A stretch of DNA of 64,000 nt from JANLYC01 sp963750495 (GTDB lineage Bacteria; Actinomycetota; Actinomycetes; Propionibacteriales; Nocardioidaceae). The stretch spans positions 434,001 to 498,000 of the forward strand of contig CAVVQV010000006.1 of the NCBI GenBank assembly GCA_963750495.1. Direction: 5' to 3'. Numbering within the stretch: position 1 is the first letter of the stretch; every line of letters starts with the position of its first letter. Below the pieces are notes generated by a model. That model was not told the origin of the DNA, did not search any database, and worked only from the letters and a program-made list of their open reading frames with translations. This document shows positions 43,162-52,415 of the stretch, one piece after another. The position numbers were made by a program, and so were the translations under genes.

Positions 43162-43550
43162 CGTGCTGCCGGTGGTGGAGGACGTGTTCGAGGACTTGCC
43201 GGTCGTTGAGGCTCTGCCGGTGTTCGAGGCTTTGTCGGTGGTGGAGGACGTGTTCGAGGACTTGCCGGTCGTTGAGGCTCTGCCGGTGGTGGAGGACGTG
43301 ATCGTAGCCCTGCCGGTGGTGGAGGACGTGGTCGAGGACTTGCCGGTCGTTGAGGCTCTGCCGGTGGCGGAGGCTCTGCCGGTGGTGGAGGCTCTGCCGG
43401 TGGTGGAGGATCTGCCGGTGTTCGAGGCTTTGTCGGTGGTGGAGGAGTGGTCGAGGACTTGCCGGTCGTTGAGGCTCTGCCGGTGGTGGAGGACGTGATC
43501 GTAGCCCTGCCGGTGGTGGAAGACGTGGTCGAAGACTTGCCGGCCGTGGA
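42616..43550 (+). repeat. 935-bp repeat tract of 18- and 12-nt units
   Basis: Units such as CTGCCGGTGGTGGAGGAC, TTGCCGGTCGTTGAGGCT and GACGTGGTCGAG alternate. None of the six frames contains many stops here, which is why long open frames also exist on the minus strand. The tract is interrupted at 43155-43165, where about 7 nt appear extra, and at about 43447, where one C is missing from the usual GAGGACGTGG. Confidence 0.9.
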
Positions 43551-43848
43551 AGACATGGCGGAAGACGTCGTGGAGGACGTGCCCCTTGTCGAGCTGGCCG
43601 ACGAACCGGCAGACGACCTGCTGCAGCCGTTGCCGGCTGAGCTCACCGACGCACTGACCGACGAGCTCTTCGACCGGTTGACCGCCCACGTGGTAGTCGA
43701 CGAACCGCGGGGACCGGCGTACGTCGAGGCCACGGCCGCGGCGGCAGACTTCACCCCCGCCCTCGTACCCGAGGGCGTGGCCGAGTTCGAACAAGACGAG
43801 CCGGCGGTCTTCCGGATCGGTAGCGACCAGTACGACCCGTTCACTTAA
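43162..43848 (+). pseudogene. Frameshifted continuation and C-terminal domain of the repeat-tailed GNAT gene
   Basis: From about 43164 frame 2 encodes LPVVEDVFEDLPVVEALPVFEAL-type repeats until about 43445; then frame 1, the frame of the upstream gene, continues with repeats to about 43550. It ends in a non-repetitive acidic domain of about 100 residues (LADEPADDLLQPLPAELTD to SDQYDPFT) and a TAA at 43846. Repairing both shifts gives one protein of about 680 residues. Either the gene is truncated at 43161, the assembly has errors in the repeat, or the tract slips in vivo. There is no start codon with a ribosome site for the second part. Confidence 0.6.
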
Positions 43849-43885
43849 CCAACGCCACGCCACGAGGCGGCTCGCCGCCTTGTCA

Positions 43886-43911
43886 CACGCCCCGATCCCT
43901 AGGATCGGGGC

Positions 43912-43914
<3 letters not shown>
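43886..43914. terminator. Hairpin overlapping the DUF445 promoter and start codon
   Basis: CACGCCCCGATCC (43886-43898) pairs perfectly with GGATCGGGGCGTG (43902-43914); loop CTA. The right arm contains most of the TAGGAT -10 box and the first bases of the GTG start of the DUF445 gene. As RNA from upstream it is a 13-bp terminator-like hairpin. Confidence 0.8.
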
Positions 43915-45162
<1,248 letters not shown>

Positions 45163-45214
45163 CCGACCCACGAGCCGAACTGCAGGATCGGTGGACCCTT
45201 GTAGCATCGGTGAC

Positions 45215-45925
45215 GTGCCTGTTCGACCCAGCAGGTCCGTCCGGCGGATCGCACCTCGCCTCAGCGCCAGTGGACGACCGGCGACCCTACCCGACGACGA
45301 CCTTGTCGACGACGCGATGCTGCGTCGCGTCGACTGGGGTGATGCCGACCTGTCGGGTCGACGGGCCCGGCTGGTCGACGTCGAGGAGTGTCATCTGACG
45401 GGCTCGACGCTGGCTGGTGCGGAGCTCGAGAAGTTCTCGGTGTCCGACACGCTGTTCACGCGCTGCGACCTCGCCAACGTGCTGCTGCGCGACGCAGCGT
45501 TCAACCGAGTCCTGTTCACGGGCTGCCGGCTGACCGGTGCCACCTGGGTCTCGGCCACGGTTCGCCATGTGGCCATGGTCGACTGTCTGGCCGACATGAC
45601 GTCGTTCCGCTTCGCGTCCAGCCTCGGGCTGGAGTTCCGCGACTGTCGCCTGCAGCGCGCCGACTTCAGCTCGACTGATCTACGCGGCGCTCGTTTCGAG
45701 CGCTGCGACCTGACCGGCGCCGACTTCTCGTCGGCACGCGCGGCAAAGGCGGTCTTCGTCGACTGCACGTGGGACGCGGTTCGCGGCATCTCGAGCCTGG
45801 CCGGAGCCACGGTGGCCAACACCTCCCCGATCGACACGCTCGCGTTCACAGCCGGGATGGCCGGGGCTCTCGGCATCACGATGGCGGACCCTGCAGACGT
45901 GCAGGTGGACACGGCTGACCGGTAA
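45215..45925 (+). CDS. Pentapeptide-repeat protein
   Basis: 236 residues with repeated A(D/N)LXX-type coils: DADLSGRRARLVDVEECHLTGSTLAGAELEKF, CDLANVLLRDAAFNRVLF and CRLQRADFSSTDLRGARFERCDLTGADFSSA. The right-handed quadrilateral helix can mimic DNA in some families (Qnr, MfpA), but nothing here shows gyrase protection. GTG at 45215 is 7 nt after TAGCAT (45202-45207), a leaderless start; longer frames overlap the DUF445 gene. Confidence 0.85.
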   Translation: MPVRPSRSVRRIAPRLSASGRPATLPDDDLVDDAMLRRVDWGDADLSGRRARLVDVEECHLTGSTLAGAELEKFSVSDTLFTRCDLANVLLRDAAFNRVLFTGCRLTGATWVSATVRHVAMVDCLADMTSFRFASSLGLEFRDCRLQRADFSSTDLRGARFERCDLTGADFSSARAAKAVFVDCTWDAVRGISSLAGATVANTSPIDTLAFTAGMAGALGITMADPADVQVDTADR

Positions 45926-45961
45926 CGGGGCGCGGCACGGGACCGACGGCTCGCCCGCAGC

Positions 45962-46453
45962 TCAGAGCAGTCGACCGAGATGGATCGCGTCGGGTGCGTG
46001 CTGGTAGTGACCGAAGCGGGGGATCTCGGTGTACCCGCTGGACCGGTACAGCTCGACGGCGTCGGCCTGGGGAAGCCCGGTCTCGAGGACCATCGCGTCG
46101 GCGCCGGCAGCACGGGCTGACGACTCGAGGTGCTGGAGGAGCCGCCGGGCCAGGCCGCGCCGTCGGTATTCCGGAACGACGAACATCCGTTTGATCTCCG
46201 CGGGACGTTCAGCGTCGATGCCGATCGGCTCGAGGGCGAACCGCCAACCGCCCATGAGGACGGGTGTGCTGTGCAAGGCCCCGAGGAAGAATCGTCCGGC
46301 GGGTGGGGCCAGCTCGCGGGGGTCTATCGGTCCGGTGTCCGGCGCGCCGTAGAGGGAGGTGTAGTACGCCTGGACCCTGTCAACGAGCACGAGGGCGTCG
46401 GGGTGGTCGAGAGCGGCCTCTCGGAGTTCCAGCGCGTCGAAGTCGGGGTGCAC
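45962..46453 (-). CDS. GNAT family N-acetyltransferase
   Basis: 163 residues. Acetyl-CoA motif EIKRMFVVPEYRRRGLARRLLQHLE followed by MVLETGLPQADAVELYRSSGYTEI, typical of small GNAT enzymes of the amino-group/amino-acid acetylating kind; substrate unknown. The GTG at 46453 is chosen because TAGCGT ends exactly 6 nt upstream, with the ATG at 46459 lying within that spacer. It converges on the pentapeptide gene and diverges from the lipase gene. Confidence 0.82.
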   Translation of the reverse strand: MHPDFDALELREAALDHPDALVLVDRVQAYYTSLYGAPDTGPIDPRELAPPAGRFFLGALHSTPVLMGGWRFALEPIGIDAERPAEIKRMFVVPEYRRRGLARRLLQHLESSARAAGADAMVLETGLPQADAVELYRSSGYTEIPRFGHYQHAPDAIHLGRLL

Positions 46454-46612
46454 GCGCATACGCTACTCAGCCACCGCGCCGCCATGGAGTGATCCCCTGA
46501 ACCGCAGACTCGTGAGCGTTCCGGACCCAGCTCACCGTCACGTCGGTGCGGTTGAGTCGTTGAACCTCTGACGCCGGCACTATCGAGATGCCGGCTGCAC
46601 CGGAGGTTGCTC

Positions 46613-47503
46613 ATGAGGTCACGTGCCCTGATCGCCCTGGCCGTTGCCGGGGCCGGCGGTCTGCTCATCGGTTCGCTCACGACGGCCGCTGCGTCGGTGC
46701 CTGACGGTATGACCGGGCGACTGGGTGCGGCCGTAGCGTCGGACCCGACATCGCCACCGGGCTCGAACGACTGGAGCTGCAAGCCCGATGCGAGGCATCC
46801 ACAGCCGGTCATCCTCGTCAACGGCACGTTCGAGTCCATGACCAAGAACTGGCCCACGATGTCGCCGTTCCTCGCCGATCACGGTTACTGCGTCTTTGCG
46901 TTCAACTACGGGAGCTACGCGACCGGACCGGTCGCCGACTCGGCGGTCGAGCTGAAGACCTTCGTCACCCGGGTCTTGCGGCGCACTGGCGCGCATCAGG
47001 TTGATCTCGTCGGTCACAGCCAGGGCGGGATGATGCCCCGCTACTACATGAAGTTCCTCGGTGGCGCCGACAAGGTCGACGACCTGGTGGGGATCGCGCC
47101 GTCCAACCACGGAACGCAGGGCTTGATCGTTGCGCCGCCGAGCGGGGGACCCAAGCCGTCATACCCGGCCAGCTCGCCGGTCTGTCAGGCCTGCATCGAC
47201 CAGCAGGCCGGGTCCCCGTTCATGCAGAAGCTCAACCGGGGTGGCGATCTGGTGCCCGGCCCCGACTACACGGTGATCTCGACCACGCACGACGAGGTCG
47301 TCACGCCGTACACGAGCCAGGCTCTCGCCGGACCCGACCGGCGGGTGACCAACGTCGTCATCCAGGACAAGTGTCCGACCGACCCGATCGAGCACGACCA
47401 GACGCCCAACGACCCGGTCGTGCAGGCGATGGTGCTCAACGCGCTGCGGACCGACGGCCCGATGGCGAAGGGCTTCCAGCCCTCGTGCGCGCCCTGGGGC
47501 TAG
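46613..47503 (+). CDS. Secreted alpha/beta hydrolase, lipase class (EstA/LipA-like)
   Basis: 296 residues with a Sec-type signal of about 29 residues (RALIALAVAGAGGLLIGSLTTAAAS). VILVNGTFESMTKNWPTMSPFL matches actinobacterial triacylglycerol lipases, VDLVGHSQGGMMPRYYMKFLGG holds the nucleophile serine, and a late histidine lies in DPIEHDQTPND. A Cys pair (CQACID and others) suggests extracellular disulfides. ATG at 46613 has GGAGG 6 nt upstream; a TTG at 46607 is inferior. Its TAG stop overlaps the opposing TAG of the Cfa-type gene in a shared CTAG. Confidence 0.88.
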   Translation: MRSRALIALAVAGAGGLLIGSLTTAAASVPDGMTGRLGAAVASDPTSPPGSNDWSCKPDARHPQPVILVNGTFESMTKNWPTMSPFLADHGYCVFAFNYGSYATGPVADSAVELKTFVTRVLRRTGAHQVDLVGHSQGGMMPRYYMKFLGGADKVDDLVGIAPSNHGTQGLIVAPPSGGPKPSYPASSPVCQACIDQQAGSPFMQKLNRGGDLVPGPDYTVISTTHDEVVTPYTSQALAGPDRRVTNVVIQDKCPTDPIEHDQTPNDPVVQAMVLNALRTDGPMAKGFQPSCAPWG

Positions 47504-48762
47504 CTCATCCAGGTCGGGCGCAGGGGGAACGACGCATCACCGTTCGGCGCGGGCTTGACCGCGAGCACCTGGTGGAGCTCGACCTCATTGGACTCGAAGC
47601 CGTAGCGCGACCCGGCCATGTAGAGACCCCACACCCGGGCCGTGGGCTCGCCGACTTCGCTGACGCACTCGTCCCAGTTGGTGACCAGGTTGGCGCACCA
47701 CTGCTTCAGGGTCAGGGCGTAGTGCTCGCGCAGGTTCTCTTCGTGACGGACCTCGAGGCCGACGTTCTGCGCCGCTGTGATGATCCGTCCCGAGCCGGTG
47801 AGCTCCCCGTCGGGGAACACGTAGCGGTCGATGAAGGCGCCCGTCGTCACTCGGGTGTTGTTGTGCGGCCGCGTGATGCAGTGGTTGAGCAGTCGTCCCC
47901 CGTCGCGCAGCTTGTCGCGCAGGAACTCGAAGTACGACGGGTAGTTGTCGACGCCGACGTGCTCGAGCAGTCCGATGGAGCTGATCGCGTCGTAGCCGTC
48001 TCCCGGTGCGTCGCGGTAGTCGCCGTGGACGATCTCAGCACCCTCGAGCTGGTCTTGCTGGATCGCGAGCTGTCCCCACTTCGCCTGCTCGGCGCTCAGC
48101 GTGATGCCGACCGCGGTGACGCCGTAGTGCTTCACCGCGTGCCGCACCATGCCACCCCAGCCACAGCCAACATCGAGCAGCCGCATACCGGGCTTGAGGT
48201 CGAGCTTGCGGCAGACCAGGTCGAACTTGGCCGCCTGCGCTTCCTCCAGGGTCGCGTCCACGGTGGGGAACAGAGCGCACGTGTAGGCCATCGACGGCCC
48301 GAGCACCAGCTCGTAGAACTTGTTGGACACGTCATAGTGGTGCTGGATCGCCTCGGCGTCGCGGGTGCGGGAGTGACGCAGTCCCTCGGCGATCCGGCGC
48401 CACCGGGGAAGCGCCTCCTGCTCGGGTGGTTCGGGCGGGACGAGTCGGCGCAGGCCGAGCTCGCGTAGGATCTGCGTCAGCTCGGTCGCGGACGGGCGCC
48501 GACCGCGCCAGCGCCCCATCTGCTTGAGCGCTTCGTACGGGTCACCGGGGTGGACCCCGTCGAGCACGAGGTCGCCGACGACGTAGGCGCGGGCCATCCC
48601 GAGGTCGCCGGGTGCCGTCACGAGGTAGCGCAGGCCGCGCTCGTTGCCGAGGCGGATCGTGATGGGCGAGTCGGTGGGGCCGAAACCGCTTCCGTCGTAC
48701 GCCTCGAAGCGCACGGGCGGCTCGTCGGCGGTCAACTTCTCCACCATGCTTGCGATCGTCAT
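47500..48762 (-). CDS. Cyclopropane-fatty-acyl-phospholipid synthase family methyltransferase (probable 10-methylene fatty acid synthase)
   Basis: 420 residues with the Cfa fold: HHYDVSNKFYELVLGPSMAYTCALF, the SAM loop MRLLDVGCGWGGMVRHAV, VVGITLS-type VGITLSAEQAKWGQ and SIGLLEHVGVDNYPSYFEF. Cfa enzymes methylate phospholipid double bonds. Coupling by ATGA overlap to the upstream FAD-oxidase gene matches the TmsB/BfaB-TmsA/BfaA pair that makes 10-methyl (tuberculostearic-type) acids, so methylene transfer rather than cyclopropanation is the likelier reaction; this is inference from context. Confidence 0.85.
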   Translation of the reverse strand: MTIASMVEKLTADEPPVRFEAYDGSGFGPTDSPITIRLGNERGLRYLVTAPGDLGMARAYVVGDLVLDGVHPGDPYEALKQMGRWRGRRPSATELTQILRELGLRRLVPPEPPEQEALPRWRRIAEGLRHSRTRDAEAIQHHYDVSNKFYELVLGPSMAYTCALFPTVDATLEEAQAAKFDLVCRKLDLKPGMRLLDVGCGWGGMVRHAVKHYGVTAVGITLSAEQAKWGQLAIQQDQLEGAEIVHGDYRDAPGDGYDAISSIGLLEHVGVDNYPSYFEFLRDKLRDGGRLLNHCITRPHNNTRVTTGAFIDRYVFPDGELTGSGRIITAAQNVGLEVRHEENLREHYALTLKQWCANLVTNWDECVSEVGEPTARVWGLYMAGSRYGFESNEVELHQVLAVKPAPNGDASFPLRPTWMS

Positions 48763-50165
48763 CTACGTCCCACCGCCTTTTCGTAGAGCCCGGTCAGTCG
48801 GCTGCTGGGATCGTATTTCGCCTTGATGCCTTCGTAGGTCGATCCGCCGTACATCGCCGCGAAGGTCTCTTCGTCGTAGTAGGCATCGGAGTACAAGGAC
48901 TTGTGACCGTCATGCGTAGCAACGGCGTGCTCGATCATGCGGTTGACGTCGCCGTCCTTGCGGCCGGGCGCGATGTCGACCATTCCCCAGAAGCCCATGT
49001 TGACGTAGGTCTGCTGGGGACGGAGCGGGTAGAGCGGCCAGTTGCGGGTTGTGCCCGCTTCGTCGAGCTCGCGCAGTCGGAGGGGACACAGCCAGACCGG
49101 CCGCATGGGGACGTGGTCGGCGAACCAGCGCAGGAAGTCCGCAGCGCATTCGACAGGGATCTCGACATCCTGGACGACGCGCTCACGCTCAGGCTTTCCG
49201 CGACGGCGGTCCAGCCGAGCCATGACGCCGTACTTGTTCTCGAGGCCGACGATGCGGTGGTAGACGTCACTGCGTCGCCATCTCGCCGGCCACATCCGAC
49301 GGACCAGGTGATGTTGCGCGCCGAACGCCTGTGAGCACCAGAACCAGTCGGTGTCCCACCGCCACAGGTAGTCGTGTGCGGTGAGCACGTCACGGGTCCG
49401 CTCGCGAAGTGAGCGGTAGTAGACCTGCTGGCCGGTGTAGTCGCTGGGCCGTAGCAGGCCGGACTCGGTGATGTCGTCGACCCATCGGCCGAGCGTCAGG
49501 TAGGCCTCGTCGGGCTCGAACACCACCCCGTCGATGAAGTCGACCGCTTCGTCGTCATGGAAGCGTGTCTCACACACCGTGGCGATCGTCTTGGCGAGTG
49601 AGTCCAGGTCGTCGAAGCGGACGTGACGCAGCCCGACGTAGCGGCTGACGCGCTCGAGCTCGATGCGCAGCCGGACGGCGTAGCCGAGGCTGCCGTAGGA
49701 GTTGGGAAACGCCGCGAACAGGTCTTGGTGCTCGTTGTCCGGCGTCGCAGTGACGATCCGCCCGTCACCGATGAGGATGTCCATCTCGAGAACTGACTCG
49801 TGCGGGAGCCCGTTGCGGAACGACGAGGATTCGATGCCGAGTCCGGTGACGGCGCCCCCAAGCGTGATCGTCTTGAGCTGGGGCACGACCATCGGCATCA
49901 GGCCGTGGGAGAGGGCGGCCTCGACCAGGTGTTCGTAGGTGCACATGCCCTGGACGTCAGCGGTGCCCGCGTCGACATCTACGGACAGCACGCCGTCCAG
50001 CGCGGAGACGTCCAGACCGTGGGGCTCGTTCTCACGTGGTCGAAACAGGTTCGAGGTCTTCTTGGCCAGCCGGACCGGCTTTCCCTCGGGAATGGCGGCG
50101 TAGGACGCACGGAGCGCATCAACAGCGGCATCGTGCTCGCGCATGCTTCTCTGGGGCGTCGCCAC
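48759..50165 (-). CDS. FAD-binding oxidoreductase (probable 10-methylene reductase, TmsA/BfaA-like)
   Basis: 468 residues. An N-terminal PCMH-type FAD domain is shown by GVLSVDVDAGTADVQGMCTYEHLVEAALSHGLMPMVVPQLKTITLGGAVTGLGIESSSFRNGLPHESV; the C-terminal part is related to the DIM/Dwarf1-like group. In 10-methyl fatty acid synthesis such a flavoprotein reduces the 10-methylene intermediate. GTG at 50165 is 6 nt after TACAGT (50177-50172), a leaderless start, 52 nt from the divergent pyrE. No third gene (TmsC) is present here. Confidence 0.83.
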   Translation of the reverse strand: MATPQRSMREHDAAVDALRASYAAIPEGKPVRLAKKTSNLFRPRENEPHGLDVSALDGVLSVDVDAGTADVQGMCTYEHLVEAALSHGLMPMVVPQLKTITLGGAVTGLGIESSSFRNGLPHESVLEMDILIGDGRIVTATPDNEHQDLFAAFPNSYGSLGYAVRLRIELERVSRYVGLRHVRFDDLDSLAKTIATVCETRFHDDEAVDFIDGVVFEPDEAYLTLGRWVDDITESGLLRPSDYTGQQVYYRSLRERTRDVLTAHDYLWRWDTDWFWCSQAFGAQHHLVRRMWPARWRRSDVYHRIVGLENKYGVMARLDRRRGKPERERVVQDVEIPVECAADFLRWFADHVPMRPVWLCPLRLRELDEAGTTRNWPLYPLRPQQTYVNMGFWGMVDIAPGRKDGDVNRMIEHAVATHDGHKSLYSDAYYDEETFAAMYGGSTYEGIKAKYDPSSRLTGLYEKAVGRR

Positions 50166-50217
50166 GCTTCAACTGTATCCATCCCGACCTGGACGGAGAG
50201 CACCCTATTCTTTCTGA
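50166..50217. promoter_or_regulatory. Divergent leaderless promoters of the fatty-acid pair and pyrE
   Basis: The 52-nt spacer contains TACAGT 6 nt before the GTG on the minus strand and TATTCT (50206-50211) 6 nt before the pyrE ATG on the plus strand. The two -35 regions must overlap, so the promoters probably compete for polymerase. Confidence 0.6.
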
Positions 50218-50769
50218 ATGCCTGCTCCAGCACCCGCAGCCGACAGCCGCGCCCACCTCGCCGCCCTCCTCCACGAGGCTTCGCACCTGACCGGCTCGTT
50301 CGTCCTGCGCTCCGGCGAGACGGCGTCGGAGTACTTCGACAAGTACCAGTTCGAGGCTCGCCCCGAGCTGCTGCGTCGCATCGTCGTGGCCCTGACGGCG
50401 TTGATCCCGGCTGACATCGAGGTGCTCGCCGGACTGGAGATGGGCGGGATTCCTGTCGCTACGGCTCTTTCGCTCGAGACCGGCATCCCAGCGGTATTCG
50501 TGCGCAAGCGCGCCAAGGAGTACGGCACCGGCCGCATTGCCGAAGGGGTCGAGGTGGCCGGGCGGCGGGTCCTGGTGGTCGAGGACGTCGTGACCTCGGG
50601 CGGTCAGATCGTCATGTCGAGCAGGCACCTGCGCGACGCCGGAGCGTTCGTCTCGCAGGCGCTGTGCGTGATCGATCGACGGACAGCAGGCGTCGAAGTC
50701 CTCCCTGGTGCGGGGATCGAGCTGCTTGCCCTCTTCACTGCCGACGACCTCCGGGCCGCAGCCTCGTGA
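50218..50769 (+). CDS. pyrE: Orotate phosphoribosyltransferase
   Basis: 183 residues. Forms orotidine 5'-phosphate from orotate and PRPP in pyrimidine synthesis. The PRPP loop is VLVVEDVVTSGGQ, and the orotate side shows FDKYQFEARPELL and VLAGLEMGGIPVATALSLETGIPAVFVRK. ATG at 50218 follows TATTCT-N6. It is short compared with some homologues but complete. Confidence 0.93.
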   Translation: MPAPAPAADSRAHLAALLHEASHLTGSFVLRSGETASEYFDKYQFEARPELLRRIVVALTALIPADIEVLAGLEMGGIPVATALSLETGIPAVFVRKRAKEYGTGRIAEGVEVAGRRVLVVEDVVTSGGQIVMSSRHLRDAGAFVSQALCVIDRRTAGVEVLPGAGIELLALFTADDLRAAAS

Positions 50770-50786
50770 GTGCGTAGTCTGACCGC

Positions 50787-52220
50787 ATGGCAAAGCGGCG
50801 TACTGCGGTGGCCGCCGCGCTGGTGGCGATGGCGGTGACAGCATGCACCAGTGGCCAGGCGCGGCCGCCCGGTCCCGTCCGAACGACTCCGGTAGCCAGC
50901 GGGCAGGGGATCGGTGACCCCTACTACTCCGATGACGGCAACCTCGGGTACGACGTGGCCGGCTATGACGTCCAGGTCAGGTATGCCCCGGGTGACCAGT
51001 CCGTCGTGGCCCGCACGACGATCGACGCCACGGCGACCCAACGCCTCACGCAGGTGCACTTCGATCTGCTCGGGCTCACCGTGGACGGCGTGGACGTCGA
51101 CGGGGCCGCAGCCTCGTTCGACCGCACGGACGCCCACGAGCTGGTCATCACGCCGGCGAAACCGGTCACTGCAGGGGCCGACTTCGTGACCGTGGTCCGC
51201 TACCACGGTGCGCCGGGCATCGACCGGGTCGGGCAAGTCGCCAGCGGGTGGTATGACGCGACGACACCCGGCGGCGGCTTCATCGCCGGCGAGCCGCACT
51301 CGTGCTCGCTCTGGTACCCGTGCAACGATCACCCCACAGACAAGGCGACGTTCCACCTGACGGCGACGGTGCCGCGGCCGTTTGCGGTGGTGTCTGTCGG
51401 CGTCCAAGGAAAGACGACCCCCGGCAAGCTCGCTGACGGGACCCGGGTACGGACCTACCGCTGGCGGCTGGACGTGCCGACCGCCACCTACCTGACCACG
51501 ATCTACATCGACCAGCTCACCTTCGAGCGCTCCAGACTGGCGGACGGCACCCCGGTCGTGTCGGCGTACGGTCCCAGTCCGGACGCTGCCCCCGCACGGG
51601 AAGCCAAGCTTCCGGAGATCCTCGACGTGCTCAGCCAGGCGTGGGGCCCGTATCCGGCTCCCACGGCAGGCGGCATCTTCGTCAACGGCCAGGTGCCCTT
51701 CTCCCTGGAGACCTTCGGGCGACCGATCTACACGGAGGGTGCCGAAGTCTCGACGATCGTCCACGAGAACGGGCACCAGTGGTGGGGCGACAACGTCTCG
51801 ATCGAGCGCTGGCGGGACATCTGCCTGAACGAGTGCTTTGCGTCGTACTCGAGCTGGCTGTGGGATGAGCACCGGGGCGTCGACCTCGACGAGCGGTATC
51901 GCAGAATCGTGGCGCACGACTCCGGCCTGTTCGACGCGCCGCTCTACGACATGGGTCCGGGCCACGAGTTCGACGGGCCGGGCGTCTACTACAAGGGCAC
52001 GTTCTTCCTGCACGCGCTGCGGCGGCTGCTCGGTGACGAGCCGTTCTTCTCCGCGTTGCAAGGCATCCAGCGTGACCACGCCGGCGGCAACCTGTCGATG
52101 ACGGGCTTGCGCGACGAGCTCGAGCAGCGCACCGGTGTCGACCTCACCGGCTTCTGGCAGGACTGGGTGTTCACCACCAACGTCCCCTCCGACGCCAACC
52201 TCCACCCCGCCACCCTCTGA
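50787..52220 (+). CDS. M1 family metallopeptidase, lipoprotein
   Basis: 477 residues. The signal ends in VTAC, with Cys20 as the expected lipid-anchored residue. The zinc site is HENGH (326-330) with E349 exactly 18 residues later, the M1 spacing. The usual GAMEN substrate motif is replaced by FSLETF, so true aminopeptidase activity is uncertain. An N-terminal beta domain begins GIGDPYYSDDGNLGYDV. ATG at 50787 is 6 nt after TAGTCT (50775-50780). A close paralogue lies 195 nt downstream, suggesting tandem duplication. Confidence 0.9.
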   Translation: MAKRRTAVAAALVAMAVTACTSGQARPPGPVRTTPVASGQGIGDPYYSDDGNLGYDVAGYDVQVRYAPGDQSVVARTTIDATATQRLTQVHFDLLGLTVDGVDVDGAAASFDRTDAHELVITPAKPVTAGADFVTVVRYHGAPGIDRVGQVASGWYDATTPGGGFIAGEPHSCSLWYPCNDHPTDKATFHLTATVPRPFAVVSVGVQGKTTPGKLADGTRVRTYRWRLDVPTATYLTTIYIDQLTFERSRLADGTPVVSAYGPSPDAAPAREAKLPEILDVLSQAWGPYPAPTAGGIFVNGQVPFSLETFGRPIYTEGAEVSTIVHENGHQWWGDNVSIERWRDICLNECFASYSSWLWDEHRGVDLDERYRRIVAHDSGLFDAPLYDMGPGHEFDGPGVYYKGTFFLHALRRLLGDEPFFSALQGIQRDHAGGNLSMTGLRDELEQRTGVDLTGFWQDWVFTTNVPSDANLHPATL

Positions 52221-52278
52221 CCCCGATCCCCCCCTGACCCAGCTTCCCCCGCCCGCGGTCTGCCCCTCTGGCCCTCCG

Positions 52279-52324
52279 CGTTTGCCTAGTTCACAAGCCA
52301 GGTGGCCTGTTCACAAGGCAAACG
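52279..52324. repeat. Dispersed palindrome, copy 3 (right arm diverged)
   Basis: The left arm (52279-52300) is identical to that of copy 2 from CGTTTG onward. The right arm (52303-52324) should read TGGCTTGTGAACTAGG and continue, but its middle reads CTGTTCACAAGG, as though left-arm sequence had been copied into it; the outer GCAAACG is intact. It lies between the tandem M1 peptidase genes. Confidence 0.82.
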
Positions 52325-52415
52325 TGCCTTGGGCACCAGGTATCTGCCACGGCGACTGCACGCGCGTATGCAAAGATCGCGGCAACCCACCGTCGTCGAT
52401 GCCAGCGAGGGAACC

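Noticed and set aside
42616..43550. CRISPR-like direct repeats
   Set aside because: Units are contiguous multiples of three with no unique spacers, and they encode a continuous peptide repeat; there are no cas genes.
41860..43863. 667-residue and 603-residue open frames on the minus strand across the repeat-tailed GNAT gene
   Set aside because: They are shadows: the repeat units contain no stop in any frame, translations are low-complexity HHRQ or STTGRS runs, and no ribosome site or promoter supports them.
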